64,000 bases of DNA, taken from assembly GCA_963800285.1 (NCBI GenBank), contig CAWDAL010000009.1, forward strand, positions 1 to 64,000. Direction: 5' to 3'. The DNA comes from DASUPK01 sp963800285. GTDB taxonomy: Bacteria > Actinomycetota > Thermoleophilia > Solirubrobacterales > 70-9. The notes beneath the pieces are model-generated. The model was not told the origin of the DNA. It did not search any database and saw only the letters and a program-made list of their open reading frames with translations. A program made the translations under genes and the position numbers. Position 1 is the first letter of the stretch; each line of letters opens with the position of its first letter. Shown here in pieces: positions 1 to 10,726 of this stretch.

Positions 1-25
1 CTGTGACCTTCGGTTTCGTAGACCG
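1..25 (-). other. Partial copy of tRNA-Arg 3' half (att-like direct repeat)
   Basis: The first 25 bases are identical to 6508-6532, the part of the intact tRNA-Arg gene covering the anticodon arm, the variable region and part of the T stem. Identity stops at base 26, one base short of completing the anticodon stem, so this is not an intact tRNA. The rest of the 3' half, if present, lies left of the window. Orientation and edge fit the distal attachment site left when an element integrates at the 3' half of a tRNA gene. A plain tRNA pseudogene is the alternative. Confidence 0.7.
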
Positions 26-249
26 CGCCGGGAGTTCGGTGGGGCTCGTCCGGGCTCAGGATTCGGCTCTAAATGGGGACTCGAGTTCGTCTGGGTTCGT
101 CTGGGCTCCGTCCCGCCCGTTGCCCTTTTGTTGCCCTCATCGAAGCTGGGCTGGCCCCGTCAGCGGGAGCTGGTGCTGCTGCTCCTCGTTCGCTCCCGCC
201 TTCCACTTGTGCGGGACTTCCCAGACCGCACTTCCTAGCGGCTCCCGAC
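26..249. other. Non-coding stretch at left end of tRNA-flanked islet
   Basis: No credible gene is seen here. It separates the tRNA fragment from the end of the mct-like gene. It contains a perfect 10-bp tandem duplication (gttcgtctgg at 85-94 and 95-104) and related TCGTC-rich words. No integrase or recombination gene is recognisable. Confidence 0.5.
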
Positions 250-1476
250 TCAGGCGGCAACGGCGGCCTTGGTCGCGACCACGCCATCCTCCTGCAGACG
301 GCCGATCTCAGCATCGCTGAGGCCGAGCACCTCCGCGAGCACCTCGTCGGTGTGCTCGCCGAGCAGTGGGGCGCGGCGCACCGGCACGCGCTCGACCTGA
401 CCGAACTCGAGCGGCGAGCCCGGCATCAGGTGGGAGCCGATCCCCGGCTGCTCGACCTCGTCGAACATCGGGTTGTCGGTCGAACAGCGCGGATCTCCGT
501 CGACTAGCTCCATGAATGTCTGGTAGGGGCCCCAGCAGACCCCGTGCGCGTCGAAGACCTCCCGGATCTCGTCCAGCGTGCGGGCCGTGGTCCATGGCTT
601 CAGCGTCGCGCCGATCACCTCGCGTGCTACGAACCGATCCCCTTCCTTGTCTAGGTCAACATCGAGCATCCGCTCCAGGGCCTCGAAGGTCTCGCCGAGA
701 CCGGTCGCCTCAACCAGGCTCCGCCACTGGCGCAAGGTCAATGCCACGATCATGATGCGCTGCGCCCCCTTGGTCAGGAAATCGCGGCCAAACGCACCGT
801 AGAGGTAGTTACCGTCCTTGGGCCGCTCCCGGCGGCAGATCTGCGCCTCGGCGATCTTGCCGAGGTTGCCGACCATCGCGAAGGCCACGTCGGAGAGCGC
901 GACCCTGACCAACTGGCCCCCGCCGGTCCGGGTCCGATGCCGTTCGGCCGCCAGCATCCCGCCCGCGGCCAGCGTGCCCGTGATTGCATCCCAGGCCGGC
1001 AACAGATGGTTGAAGGGAATCGAGAGGTGCCGCGGGCCGGTGGCCCACGGAAACCCGGTGGCCGGGTTGACGGTGTAGTCCACCGCGGAGGTGCCGTCGT
1101 AATTGCCGTTGATGCTGACCATGATCAGATCCTCTCGGCCCTCCCGCAGGGCCTCGTAGTCGAGCCAACCCCGGGCCGGGAAGTTGGTCAGGAAGAGACC
1201 GGCCTCGTCACCGGGAGCGGTGATCAGGGCGGTCGCGAGTTCCTGGCCTGCAGGCGATCGGAGGTCCACCTGGATCGAGCGCTTGCCCTTGTTCATGCCC
1301 GTCCAGAAGAGGCTCTTGCCGTCCTCGGTCACCGGCCAGCGGTTTCGGTCGAGGCCCCCGCCGATCGGGTCAAAACGGATCACATCGGCGCCGAGCTGCG
1401 CCAGCGTCATGCCGCCCAGGGGCGCCGCCACGAAGGCGGAGCCCTCCACAACTCGCATGCCCTCCAGAATTCCCAT
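250..1476 (-). CDS. mct: Family III CoA transferase, 2-methylfumaryl-CoA isomerase (Mct)-like
   Basis: A 408-residue CaiB/BaiF (family III) CoA-transferase fold protein. Unlike ordinary CaiB proteins, its N-terminus reads VEGSAFVAAPLGGMTLAQLG and continues with an FDPIGGGLD segment, which I recognise from 2-methylfumaryl-CoA (mesaconyl-CoA C1-C4) isomerase of the 3-hydroxypropionate bicycle. The VDYTVNP segment near residue 133 holds a candidate catalytic aspartate, and TDNPMF...EQPGIGSHLMPGSPL near the C-terminus also fits. The enzyme would move CoA intramolecularly from the C1 to the C4 carboxyl of mesaconate. It follows the mch-like gene by 23 bp, preceded by a purine-rich ribosome site. 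Alternative: another CoA transferase such as an itaconate CoA transferase, whose neighbours belong to the same families; the Mct-like N-terminus argues against this. Confidence 0.75.
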   Translation of the reverse strand: MGILEGMRVVEGSAFVAAPLGGMTLAQLGADVIRFDPIGGGLDRNRWPVTEDGKSLFWTGMNKGKRSIQVDLRSPAGQELATALITAPGDEAGLFLTNFPARGWLDYEALREGREDLIMVSINGNYDGTSAVDYTVNPATGFPWATGPRHLSIPFNHLLPAWDAITGTLAAGGMLAAERHRTRTGGGQLVRVALSDVAFAMVGNLGKIAEAQICRRERPKDGNYLYGAFGRDFLTKGAQRIMIVALTLRQWRSLVEATGLGETFEALERMLDVDLDKEGDRFVAREVIGATLKPWTTARTLDEIREVFDAHGVCWGPYQTFMELVDGDPRCSTDNPMFDEVEQPGIGSHLMPGSPLEFGQVERVPVRRAPLLGEHTDEVLAEVLGLSDAEIGRLQEDGVVATKAAVAA

Positions 1477-1499
1477 CGTCGCGAACCCCTTTCTACTCC

Positions 1500-2522
1500 C
1501 TAGGCCATCAATCCCACGAAGCTCCAGTCGAGAACCTTGGCGATCTCGCCGTTCCCGGAGCGGTCGGCCTGCACCCGAGCGCGCAGGTCGACCAGGCCTC
1601 CGCCCCCCTCGAGCGGTTGCGCCCCCTCGATGCTGAGTTCGGTCGCCAGGACGTCGCCCTCGAACACCGGAGCGAGGTGGTCGCAGCCATGCCAGGCGAC
1701 AATCGTGACCAGATTGGAAATCGCTCGCGTGGCCTGCGCTGCCGCGACGGCGATCGTGTGACCGCCGTAAACGAGCCGGCGCCCATGCGCGCTCGCCCCG
1801 GGATCGGTGTGCGCCTTGGCGAGGTTAAGGGTGAGTCGGGCCAGCTCCGGCGCCGAGCTCACGGTATCGCGGCCGCCGACCTCGAAGGTGGCTCCGACCT
1901 CGAGTTCGGCGAAGTGCGCCCCTGGGACACACTCTCGGAAGCGGTCGAGCCTCCACTTGCCGGGGATGGCGGCGGCGACCCGCTCCGGGTCGAGCTCGTC
2001 GGGAATCTCCTCGAAACGGTCGGCGTGTCCGGTCTCGGCCGTCGGGTCTCGCAGCGGGATCATCGGGCAGCGCCAAAAGTCGAGCACAACCTCGCCACGC
2101 TGGTTCTCCGTCCGGATCCGCAGGGCGACCAGTCCGCTCGCCGTGCCGTCCTCCCGGGCCCGGTTCTGCTTCAGCCCGACGACCTCGGTTTGAGTTCGCA
2201 GCGTGTCGCCGATATGAGCTGGATGCAGCAGCACCAGGCCCCGGTAGAAGAGGTTGCCCAGAACACGCTGGGTCGGCCCGGTCGACTGACCGATCGAGAC
2301 ATCACAGACCAGGTTCGGATGCGCGAGGGCCCGGTCCCGTCCTGTGACCGCAGCGCTCAGCTTGGCGTCGAGCGGCAACCTCAACCTGTCTCCGACCAGC
2401 GCCTGATGGAGGGCGGCGTGGCCGGAGGTGAGCGTGAGCGCAGGCGCTTCGTCGAAGACGTCGCCAACCGCAAAGTCCTCGAAATGGGGACCGTCGCTGA
2501 CGATCCGCTCGCTCGCTTCCAA
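1500..2522 (-). CDS. mch: Double MaoC-like hydratase, mesaconyl-CoA (2-methylfumaryl-CoA) hydratase-like
   Basis: A 340-residue protein built of two hot-dog (MaoC-like) halves. The first half opens with FEDFAVGDVF and has VVGLKQN near residue 120; the second half has HGRRLVYGGHTIAVA near residue 250. These correspond to segments of the mesaconyl-C1-CoA hydratase (beta-methylmalyl-CoA dehydratase) of the ethylmalonyl-CoA pathway and the 3-hydroxypropionate bicycle, which has about this length. It would interconvert beta-methylmalyl-CoA and mesaconyl-C1-CoA, the substrate of the downstream Mct-like enzyme. First gene of a two-gene minus-strand operon, divergent from the CoA-ester lyase. The family call is firm; the substrate is inferred from similarity and context. 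Confidence 0.7.
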   Translation of the reverse strand: MEASERIVSDGPHFEDFAVGDVFDEAPALTLTSGHAALHQALVGDRLRLPLDAKLSAAVTGRDRALAHPNLVCDVSIGQSTGPTQRVLGNLFYRGLVLLHPAHIGDTLRTQTEVVGLKQNRAREDGTASGLVALRIRTENQRGEVVLDFWRCPMIPLRDPTAETGHADRFEEIPDELDPERVAAAIPGKWRLDRFRECVPGAHFAELEVGATFEVGGRDTVSSAPELARLTLNLAKAHTDPGASAHGRRLVYGGHTIAVAAAQATRAISNLVTIVAWHGCDHLAPVFEGDVLATELSIEGAQPLEGGGGLVDLRARVQADRSGNGEIAKVLDWSFVGLMA

Positions 2523-2620
2523 CTTCTCCTCCTCGACGTGACCGCGCCGACCGTCCCGGTCCGAGGCTTATGGCACGAGGCAGGTGAGGCTAGCTGATTT
2601 CGAGACTATGCTCGCGAGGT
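2523..2620. promoter_or_regulatory. Divergent intergenic region of mch-mct and the lyase gene
   Basis: A 98-bp space between the divergent starts of the hydratase (minus) and the CoA-ester lyase (plus). It must hold the control signals for both arms of the module unless transcription comes from outside. I see no convincing -10/-35 pair or operator palindrome. Confidence 0.35.
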
Positions 2621-3511
2621 GTGAGATCCCGCCGCTCCTGTCTCTCGGTTCCTGCCTCCTCGCCGAAGATGCTCGCCAAAGCGCGGTCGCTGCCAGCCGA
2701 CGAGATCGTGATCGACCTCGAGGACTCCGTCACCCCCGACGCGAAGGAGGCGGCGCGATCCGCAGCCTGCGCGGCGATCGCTGAGGACTGGGGCGGCCGC
2801 GCCGTGGCGGTTCGCGTCAACGGAATGGGCACCGAGTGGTGGGAGCGAGACGTGACCGAGCTTGCCAAGGCCGGCGGCGGCACGCTCGGCAGCCTAGTGA
2901 TCCCGAAGTGCGAGACGGCTGCCCAGATCGACGCCGTCGAGCGCCTCCTCGAGGGGACGGAGGACAGTGCCGGCTTCGACCAGCCTCGCGTCGGACTGCA
3001 GGCGCTGATTGAGACCGCCGCCGGACTCGTCCGCGTGGGCGAGATCGCCGACGCTCGTCTTCGGCTCGAGACGATGATCGTCGGATACGCCGACCTGGGA
3101 GCCTCGCTCGGCCGTCCGGCGGGAGGCCGGTATCCGGGTGACCGCTGGCACTGGGTGCGCGAGACCGTGCTCGTCAACGCCCGCGCCGCCGGGCTGGCGG
3201 CGATCGACGGGCCGCACCTGGACGTCTCAGACGAGGAAGGGCTGCGGTCTTCCGCCTCGAGCGCCCGCGCCCTGGGCTACGACGGAAAGTGGGCGATCCA
3301 CCCGAGCCAGCTCGACCCGCTCAACGAGATCTTCTCCCCGACGCCGGAGGAGTTCGAGCGCGCCCACGCCGTGCTGGAGGCACTGGACGCTGCCGGGGAT
3401 CGAGGCGCCGTGCAGCTGGATGGCGAAATGATCGACGAGGCCAGCCGGAAGCAGGCCGACCAATTGATCGCGCGGGGCAAGGCGGCGGGCATGGGCGCGA
3501 CCGAGGCCTAG
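2621..3511 (+). CDS. CitE/HpcH-family CoA-ester lyase (malyl/methylmalyl/citramalyl-CoA lyase type)
   Basis: A 296-residue TIM-barrel lyase of the HpcH/HpaI/CitE family. Visible family marks are the start segment RSCLSVPASSPKMLAKA, IDLEDSV (metal/catalytic acids, about residue 30), VRVNG (arginine), ALIETAAGL (glutamate, about 130) and GYADLGASLGR (aspartate). GTG at 2621 puts the conserved N-terminus at the right place. Next to mesaconyl-CoA hydratase and Mct homologues, the likely reactions are condensation of glyoxylate with propionyl-CoA to beta-methylmalyl-CoA and/or cleavage of citramalyl-CoA to acetyl-CoA and pyruvate. It is shorter than the roughly 350-residue Chloroflexus Mcl and looks more like the compact CitE/Ccl type, so the exact substrate is open. 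The ppdK reading frame follows closely on the same strand. Confidence 0.7.
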   Translation: MRSRRSCLSVPASSPKMLAKARSLPADEIVIDLEDSVTPDAKEAARSAACAAIAEDWGGRAVAVRVNGMGTEWWERDVTELAKAGGGTLGSLVIPKCETAAQIDAVERLLEGTEDSAGFDQPRVGLQALIETAAGLVRVGEIADARLRLETMIVGYADLGASLGRPAGGRYPGDRWHWVRETVLVNARAAGLAAIDGPHLDVSDEEGLRSSASSARALGYDGKWAIHPSQLDPLNEIFSPTPEEFERAHAVLEALDAAGDRGAVQLDGEMIDEASRKQADQLIARGKAAGMGATEA

Positions 3512-3542
3512 GCTCCGGATCCCCCTCTGGGTGGCGTTGTTC

Positions 3543-6392
<2,850 letters not shown>

Positions 6393-6413
6393 CCACCAGC
6401 ACCACAGGCTTCG

Positions 6414-6431
6414 AGGAGCGGGTCCGCTCCT
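6414..6431 (+). terminator. Hairpin after ppdK
   Basis: Perfect 8-bp inverted repeat (aggagcgg / ccgctcct) just after the ppdK stop codon and before the oppositely oriented tRNA-Arg. No T-run follows, as is common in high-GC actinobacteria. Confidence 0.4.
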
Positions 6432-6486
6432 GGGAGGTGGAGTGCCGGACGGCAATGGCCAGGGCGGTCAGAGCGAGCACGGCCAG

Positions 6487-6560
6487 CGCGCCCGACAGGA
6501 TTCGAACCTGTGACCTTCGGTTTCGTAGACCGACGCTCTATCCAACTGAGCTACGGGCGC
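6487..6560 (-). tRNA. tRNA-Arg (anticodon ACG)
   Basis: Complete cloverleaf on the minus strand: acceptor GCGCCCG pairs with CGGGCGC, D arm GCTC/GAGC, anticodon stem TCGGT/ACCGA around loop CTACGAA (anticodon ACG, read as ICG), T loop TTCGAAT with stem ACAGG/CCTGT. No encoded CCA. A 25-nt piece of it (6508-6532) is repeated at 1-25, so it looks like an integration target. Confidence 0.96.
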
Positions 6561-6593
6561 GTGCGGGCAACAGCGTAGCGACGAGTCACGGGC

Positions 6594-7322
6594 TCAGATT
6601 CGCTCGCGATCGGCCGCTTCGGCGCGGCGCTTCGCGGCGGACTCCTCGCGCTCGGCGAGCTTGCGCTCGTACTTTTCGAGCGTCTCAGTTGGGTTGCGAC
6701 CCGCGTCGACCGGCGGCGCGATTGCGCGCAGCTCGTCGAGGAGCCGCTGCGAGAGGCCCGTGGCGGTCTCCGAGGGATCGGTCTGACCCGATTCCGGCTC
6801 GAAGAAGCGGACGCGGATGCGCGGTCGCTGTGGAAATCGAGCCAGGGCCGGCGTTCCCTCGACCGCCGCGCAGACGAGGCGAGCTTCCGGGATCTCGAGC
6901 GCCAGACGACCGATCCCGCTGCGCCCCCGGAGATTGCGGCCCACCGAGATCGTCCCCTCCGGGAAGACGCCTATGCAGGAGCCGCGGCGCAGGACCTCCA
7001 CGGCGTTGACGAGAGCACCGGCGTCACCCGCCGCGCGCTCGATGGGGATCTGGCCCATCCCGTCGAGGACCCAGCCGAGCCCCGGCTTGTCCCACAGGCT
7101 TCTCTTGGCGAGGGCGCGGATCTGCCGGCGCTTCCGCGCGGCGACGCCGACCGCCAGCGGATCGGTCTGAGAGTCGTGATTGGCGACTATCAACGTAGGA
7201 CCGCTCCGGGGAAGCGCCTCGAGTCCCTCTACCTCGAGCCGCCCCCAGAGGCTCACTATCGGGACGCAGACGGCCATCGCGATCCGGTATGTGAGGCTGA
7301 AGGGCTCGGGCGCGGCCGTCAT
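6594..7322 (-). CDS. 1-acyl-sn-glycerol-3-phosphate acyltransferase family (PlsC-like)
   Basis: A 242-residue membrane-associated acyltransferase, probably acylating lysophosphatidate in phospholipid synthesis. A hydrophobic N-terminus (residues 10-30) is followed by the HX4D motif NHDSQTD (His49, Asp54) and the FPEGT motif near residue 122. The C-terminal 50 residues are charged and alanine/glutamate-rich, likely helical. ATG 7322 is the start because the upstream gene ends at 7319 with a 4-base ATGA overlap, giving translational coupling. Confidence 0.88.
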   Translation of the reverse strand: MTAAPEPFSLTYRIAMAVCVPIVSLWGRLEVEGLEALPRSGPTLIVANHDSQTDPLAVGVAARKRRQIRALAKRSLWDKPGLGWVLDGMGQIPIERAAGDAGALVNAVEVLRRGSCIGVFPEGTISVGRNLRGRSGIGRLALEIPEARLVCAAVEGTPALARFPQRPRIRVRFFEPESGQTDPSETATGLSQRLLDELRAIAPPVDAGRNPTETLEKYERKLAEREESAAKRRAEAADRERI

Positions 7323-7657
7323 GCGAGCTCCGGGATGTGGTGCTCGATGTGCGCGCTGATGGTCTCGCGCACCCAGCGCTGCTCCTCCGAGTCCGCCATT
7401 CGGTAGCGCCCGATCAGCATCTTCTGGTCGTCGAGCGGCAGGCCGGAGATCTCCCACCCGGTGACCAGGTACTCGAAGAGCATCTCGTACCGGCGCGCCC
7501 AGACGTCCTCGGTCGAGGCCGCGTCCTTGCGGTGCGGCTTGTTGATCTTGCGGATCGTCCGGTCGCTCAGCGACTGCCGCAGGGTCAGGACGTTGCCCTC
7601 GGGGTCGGTGTAGTCGACCGTCTCGACCGGCTCCCGCTCTCGTCTTCGTCTCGCCAC
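7319..7657 (-). CDS. Uncharacterised 112-residue protein upstream of plsC-like gene
   Basis: I do not recognise the family. It is a small soluble charged protein: an arginine-rich start, a YTDPEGNVLTLR segment, then helix-forming sequence ending in ISAHIEHHIPELA. GTG start at 7657. It overlaps the acyltransferase by 4 bases and is probably co-transcribed with it. The overlap, tight packing and codon use support a real gene. Confidence 0.7.
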   Translation of the reverse strand: MARRRREREPVETVDYTDPEGNVLTLRQSLSDRTIRKINKPHRKDAASTEDVWARRYEMLFEYLVTGWEISGLPLDDQKMLIGRYRMADSEEQRWVRETISAHIEHHIPELA

Positions 7658-7686
7658 GGCATAAGCATGCCAACTAGCCTTCTCGC

Positions 7687-8757
7687 GTCTCCGATCCGGT
7701 CAACATCGCCGACCTCGAGCGCCTGGCATTCGAGAAGCTCGAGCCCGGCGCCCACGGCTACTTCGCCGGCGGCGCGGGCGACGAGCGCACCCTGCGGCGG
7801 AACGCCGAGTCCTACGAGGGCTGGGAGCTGCGCCCGCGCGTGCTGGTCGACGTCTCGGAGGTCTCGACGAGGACGACTGTGCTCGGCACCGAGCTGGAGG
7901 TCCCCTTCCTGGTCGCCCCGGTCGCCTTCCAGCTGCTCGCCCATCCGGACGGCGAGGCCGGGATGGCGCGCGCGGCGCACCACGCCGGCACGGTGATGTG
8001 CCTGTCGAGCCTGACCAGCACCCGCCCGGCGGAGGTCGCGGAGGCGGCGCCGGGCGGCAGGCGCTGGATGCAGGTGTACTGCTTCCGCGACCGGGGGGTC
8101 ACCCGGTCGATGGTCTCGGAGGCGGCCGAGGCCGGGTACGAGGCGCTGCTGCTCACCGTGGACGCCCCGTATGCGGGGCGCCGCGAGCGGGACTTCCGCA
8201 CGGGATTCCAGGTCCCGGCCGAGATTCGCGCGCCGGCGATCGAGGGCGCCGCCGGGCACCGCAGCCTCACCCCGGCCGAGGTCTTCGCGCTCGTCGATCC
8301 GTCGATCACCTGGAAGGACCTCGAGGAGCTCTGCGGCGAGTTCGACCTGCCGATCCTGGTCAAGGGCCTGATCACCGGCGAGGACGCAGCGCTCGCCGTG
8401 GAGCACGGCGCGGCGGGCGTGGTGGTCTCGAATCACGGCGGCCGCCAGCTCGACAACGCGCCGGCGACGATCGACGCGCTGCCGGAGGTGGTCGAGGCGG
8501 TGGCGGGGCGGATCCCGGTGCTGATCGACGGCGGCATCCGCCGTGGCACCGACATCGCGGTGGCGCTGGCCCTCGGTGCCGAAGCCGTGCTGGTGGGCCG
8601 GCCAGCCCTCTGGGGGCTCGCCTGGGACGGCGAGGCCGGGGCCCGTCGCGCACTCGAGATGCTCTCGGACGAGCTTCGCCTCGCGTTGGCGCTGCTCGGC
8701 GCGCCCACCCCCGCCGACCTGACCGCCGCTCACGTGCAGCGAAGGCCACTGCCGTAG
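7687..8757 (+). CDS. FMN-dependent alpha-hydroxy acid dehydrogenase/oxidase
   Basis: About 356 residues of the glycolate oxidase / L-lactate dehydrogenase (LldD) family, oxidising 2-hydroxy acids to 2-oxo acids. The N-terminus has ADLERLA and GYFAGGAGDE. The active-site signature SNHGGRQLDNAP lies near residue 250, followed by the FMN phosphate-binding segments LIDGGIRRGTD and ALGAEAVLVGRP. Substrate cannot be told from sequence: glycolate, lactate and mandelate are possible, and glycolate would yield glyoxylate for the neighbouring islet. The start is odd: the conserved frame is closed by TAG at 7675 and has no ATG/GTG/TTG before GTG 7840, which would remove the conserved first 50 residues. 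GTC 7687 fits the alignment; a frameshift from ATG 7667 is the alternative. Confidence 0.8.
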   Translation, partial: VSDPVNIADLERLAFEKLEPGAHGYFAGGAGDERTLRRNAESYEGWELRPRVLVDVSEVSTRTTVLGTELEVPFLVAPVAFQLLAHPDGEAGMARAAHHAGTVMCLSSLTSTRPAEVAEAAPGGRRWMQVYCFRDRGVTRSMVSEAAEAGYEALLLTVDAPYAGRRERDFRTGFQVPAEIRAPAIEGAAGHRSLTPAEVFALVDPSITWKDLEELCGEFDLPILVKGLITGEDAALAVEHGAAGVVVSNHGGRQLDNAPATIDALPEVVEAVAGRIPVLIDGGIRRGTDIAVALALGAEAVLVGRPALWGLAWDGEAGARRALEMLSDELRLALALLGAPTPADLTAAHVQRRPLP

Positions 8758-9197
8758 TGCCGGAGGTCCGCCTCGGCATGGTGCTCGTCGCCACCTCGAT
8801 GGCGATGTTCGCGACCAACCTCGACTTCTTCGCCCTCAACCTCTCGATCCCCGGCATGGCGCGCGAGCTGGACACGTCGACCCCCGACATGCAGTGGGTG
8901 ATGAGTGGCTTCATGCTGGCCCTCGGCTCGTTCCTCTGCTGGGCGATGCTCAGCGTCGGGACCCAGACCGTCGTCTCGGTCGACCGGGCGGGGGAAGCCT
9001 CGGGCGTCTCGCTTTCGATCGTGATCGGCATGGCCGGGCTGGGCGTCGCCCTGGTCGCCTCCCTGATCGAGGTGGTGGCGGGCGGCGGCACGAGCGAGGG
9101 AACGGCGATCGAGCAGATCCTGCGCGTCCTCGCGATCGGCTCGGTCGTGATCGCGATCCCGCTCGCCTTCGCGGGCCGGGCGAAGGCCGCTCGCTAG
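8757..9197 (+). pseudogene. MFS (DHA2-type) transporter with the central part deleted
   Basis: A 146-residue open frame that joins two distant parts of a drug:H+ antiporter. Residues 1-60 are the N-terminal end (first membrane helix, LNLSIPGMARELDTS, then MQWVMSGFMLALGSF, the start of helix 2). Residue 61 onward jumps to a C-terminal segment (RAGEASGVSLSIVIGMAG and two last helices). A normal DHA2 protein has 450-520 residues and 14 helices, so roughly 1 kb is missing in frame. The GTG start overlaps the stop of the preceding oxidase gene (TAGTG). It probably makes no working transporter. Confidence 0.7.
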
Positions 9198-9207
9198 GCT
9201 GCCCGGC

Positions 9208-10692
9208 TTGGCGGCCAGGGCTCCCCAGCGACTCTCCGGCTCGGACATGTCGAACCTGAACGCGGAGCGCGGTCCGATTCACGTGCACGTCGGCGCCACG
9301 ATCATCGTGGAGGGCGCGGCCCCGACCTACGACCAGCTCGTCGCCCACGTCGAGAAGCGCCTGCTGCTGGTCCCGCGCTTTCGCCAGCGGATCGTGAGGA
9401 TCCCGCTCGGCATCGAGAACCCGGTCTGGGGCGACGACCCCAAGTTCGACGCCCGCCGGCACGTCCGCCACGTCTCGGTGCCGCGGCCGGGCCGCCTCGA
9501 CCAGCTCCGGGACCTCGTCGGCCGGGTCATGTCCGAGCCACTCGACATGGATCGCCCGCTCTGGCAGCTCTACCTGGTCGAGGGCCTGAGCGGCCGCCAC
9601 GCCTACATCTCCAAGACCCACCACGCACTGGTCGACGGGGTGGCCGCGGTGGACGTCGGCACGATCCTGCTCGACACCAGCAAGCGCGGCATGCGGGTCA
9701 AGGCGCCCGAGAAGCCCTGGGACCCGGACGAGCCGAGCCCCACCATGCTGCTCACACAGGCCGCCTCCGAGCGCGTGCGCAAGCCGCTCCGGGCGGCGGG
9801 GCGGGCGGCGCGGACCGCGGTGACCACCCCGGCACAGACAGCGGCGCGCGTCCTGCGCACGGCGGAGGCCTTCACCGGCCTCGCCTCGGGTGGCCCCAGG
9901 GTCCCGCGCAGCCCCCTGAACGTGAAGATCGGCAGGGACCGGCGGGTCGCCTGGGCTCGCACGGACCTCGATCGACTGAAGCGGGCGCGCGGGATCGCGG
10001 AGGGCTCGACCGTCAACGACGTGCTGCTGTCGGTCGCCACCGGCGCCCTGCGACGCTACCTGGAGAGGCGCGGCGACAAGGTCCCCGACTATCTGGTCGC
10101 ACTCGTGCCGGTGAGCATCCGCCGCCCGGACGAGAAGGGCGAGCTCGGCAACCGAATCTCGACGATCATGGTCCGCCTGCCGCTCTCCGTTGCTGATCCG
10201 CGGAGGCGGCTGGAGCGGCTCCGTGACGAGACCCGGCGCCTGAAGGAGTCCGACAACGCCCGCGCGGCCTCCCTGCTGATCGAAGCGACCGGCTGGGCTC
10301 CGCCGACGATCAACCGTCTGCTCGCACGCGGGATGGCGCGGCCCCTGGTCTTCAACCTGGTCGTCTCCAACGTCCCGGGTCCGCAGCTGCCCCTCTACCT
10401 GCTCGGCCGTCAGATCAAGGAGATCTACCCGTTCGTCCCTCTCTCCCCGCAGAACCATGCGCTCTCGATCGGAATGATGAGCTACGACGGCCGCGTCTTC
10501 TTCGGCCTCGCCGGCGATCACGACGTGACGTCGGATCTCGATGAGCTCGCAACGGCACTCCGGGAGGCGCTACGCGAGCAGCCGGTGCCGCGGGCGAAGC
10601 CGAGGCCGATGCCCAAGGCACGAAAACCAGCACCGAAGAAGCCGGGGCGCGTAAGGAGGAAGATCCCCCGGCGCCGCAAGCGTGCGGATTAG
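9208..10692 (+). CDS. Wax ester synthase / acyl-CoA:diacylglycerol acyltransferase (WS/DGAT)
   Basis: A 494-residue bifunctional acyltransferase making triacylglycerol and/or wax esters as storage lipid. It starts with the family's LSGSDMSNL segment, which supports TTG 9208. The catalytic HHXXXDG motif is KTHHALVDG near residue 137. The C-terminal half has the family's NDVLLSVATGALRRYL and VVSNVPGPQLPLYLLG segments. The last 40 residues are a lysine/arginine/proline-rich tail, perhaps for membrane or lipid-droplet contact (inference). Confidence 0.92.
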   Translation: MAARAPQRLSGSDMSNLNAERGPIHVHVGATIIVEGAAPTYDQLVAHVEKRLLLVPRFRQRIVRIPLGIENPVWGDDPKFDARRHVRHVSVPRPGRLDQLRDLVGRVMSEPLDMDRPLWQLYLVEGLSGRHAYISKTHHALVDGVAAVDVGTILLDTSKRGMRVKAPEKPWDPDEPSPTMLLTQAASERVRKPLRAAGRAARTAVTTPAQTAARVLRTAEAFTGLASGGPRVPRSPLNVKIGRDRRVAWARTDLDRLKRARGIAEGSTVNDVLLSVATGALRRYLERRGDKVPDYLVALVPVSIRRPDEKGELGNRISTIMVRLPLSVADPRRRLERLRDETRRLKESDNARAASLLIEATGWAPPTINRLLARGMARPLVFNLVVSNVPGPQLPLYLLGRQIKEIYPFVPLSPQNHALSIGMMSYDGRVFFGLAGDHDVTSDLDELATALREALREQPVPRAKPRPMPKARKPAPKKPGRVRRKIPRRRKRAD

Positions 10693-10726
10693 CTGTTCTC
10701 ACGCAACTGGAGATCCACACTCTCCC

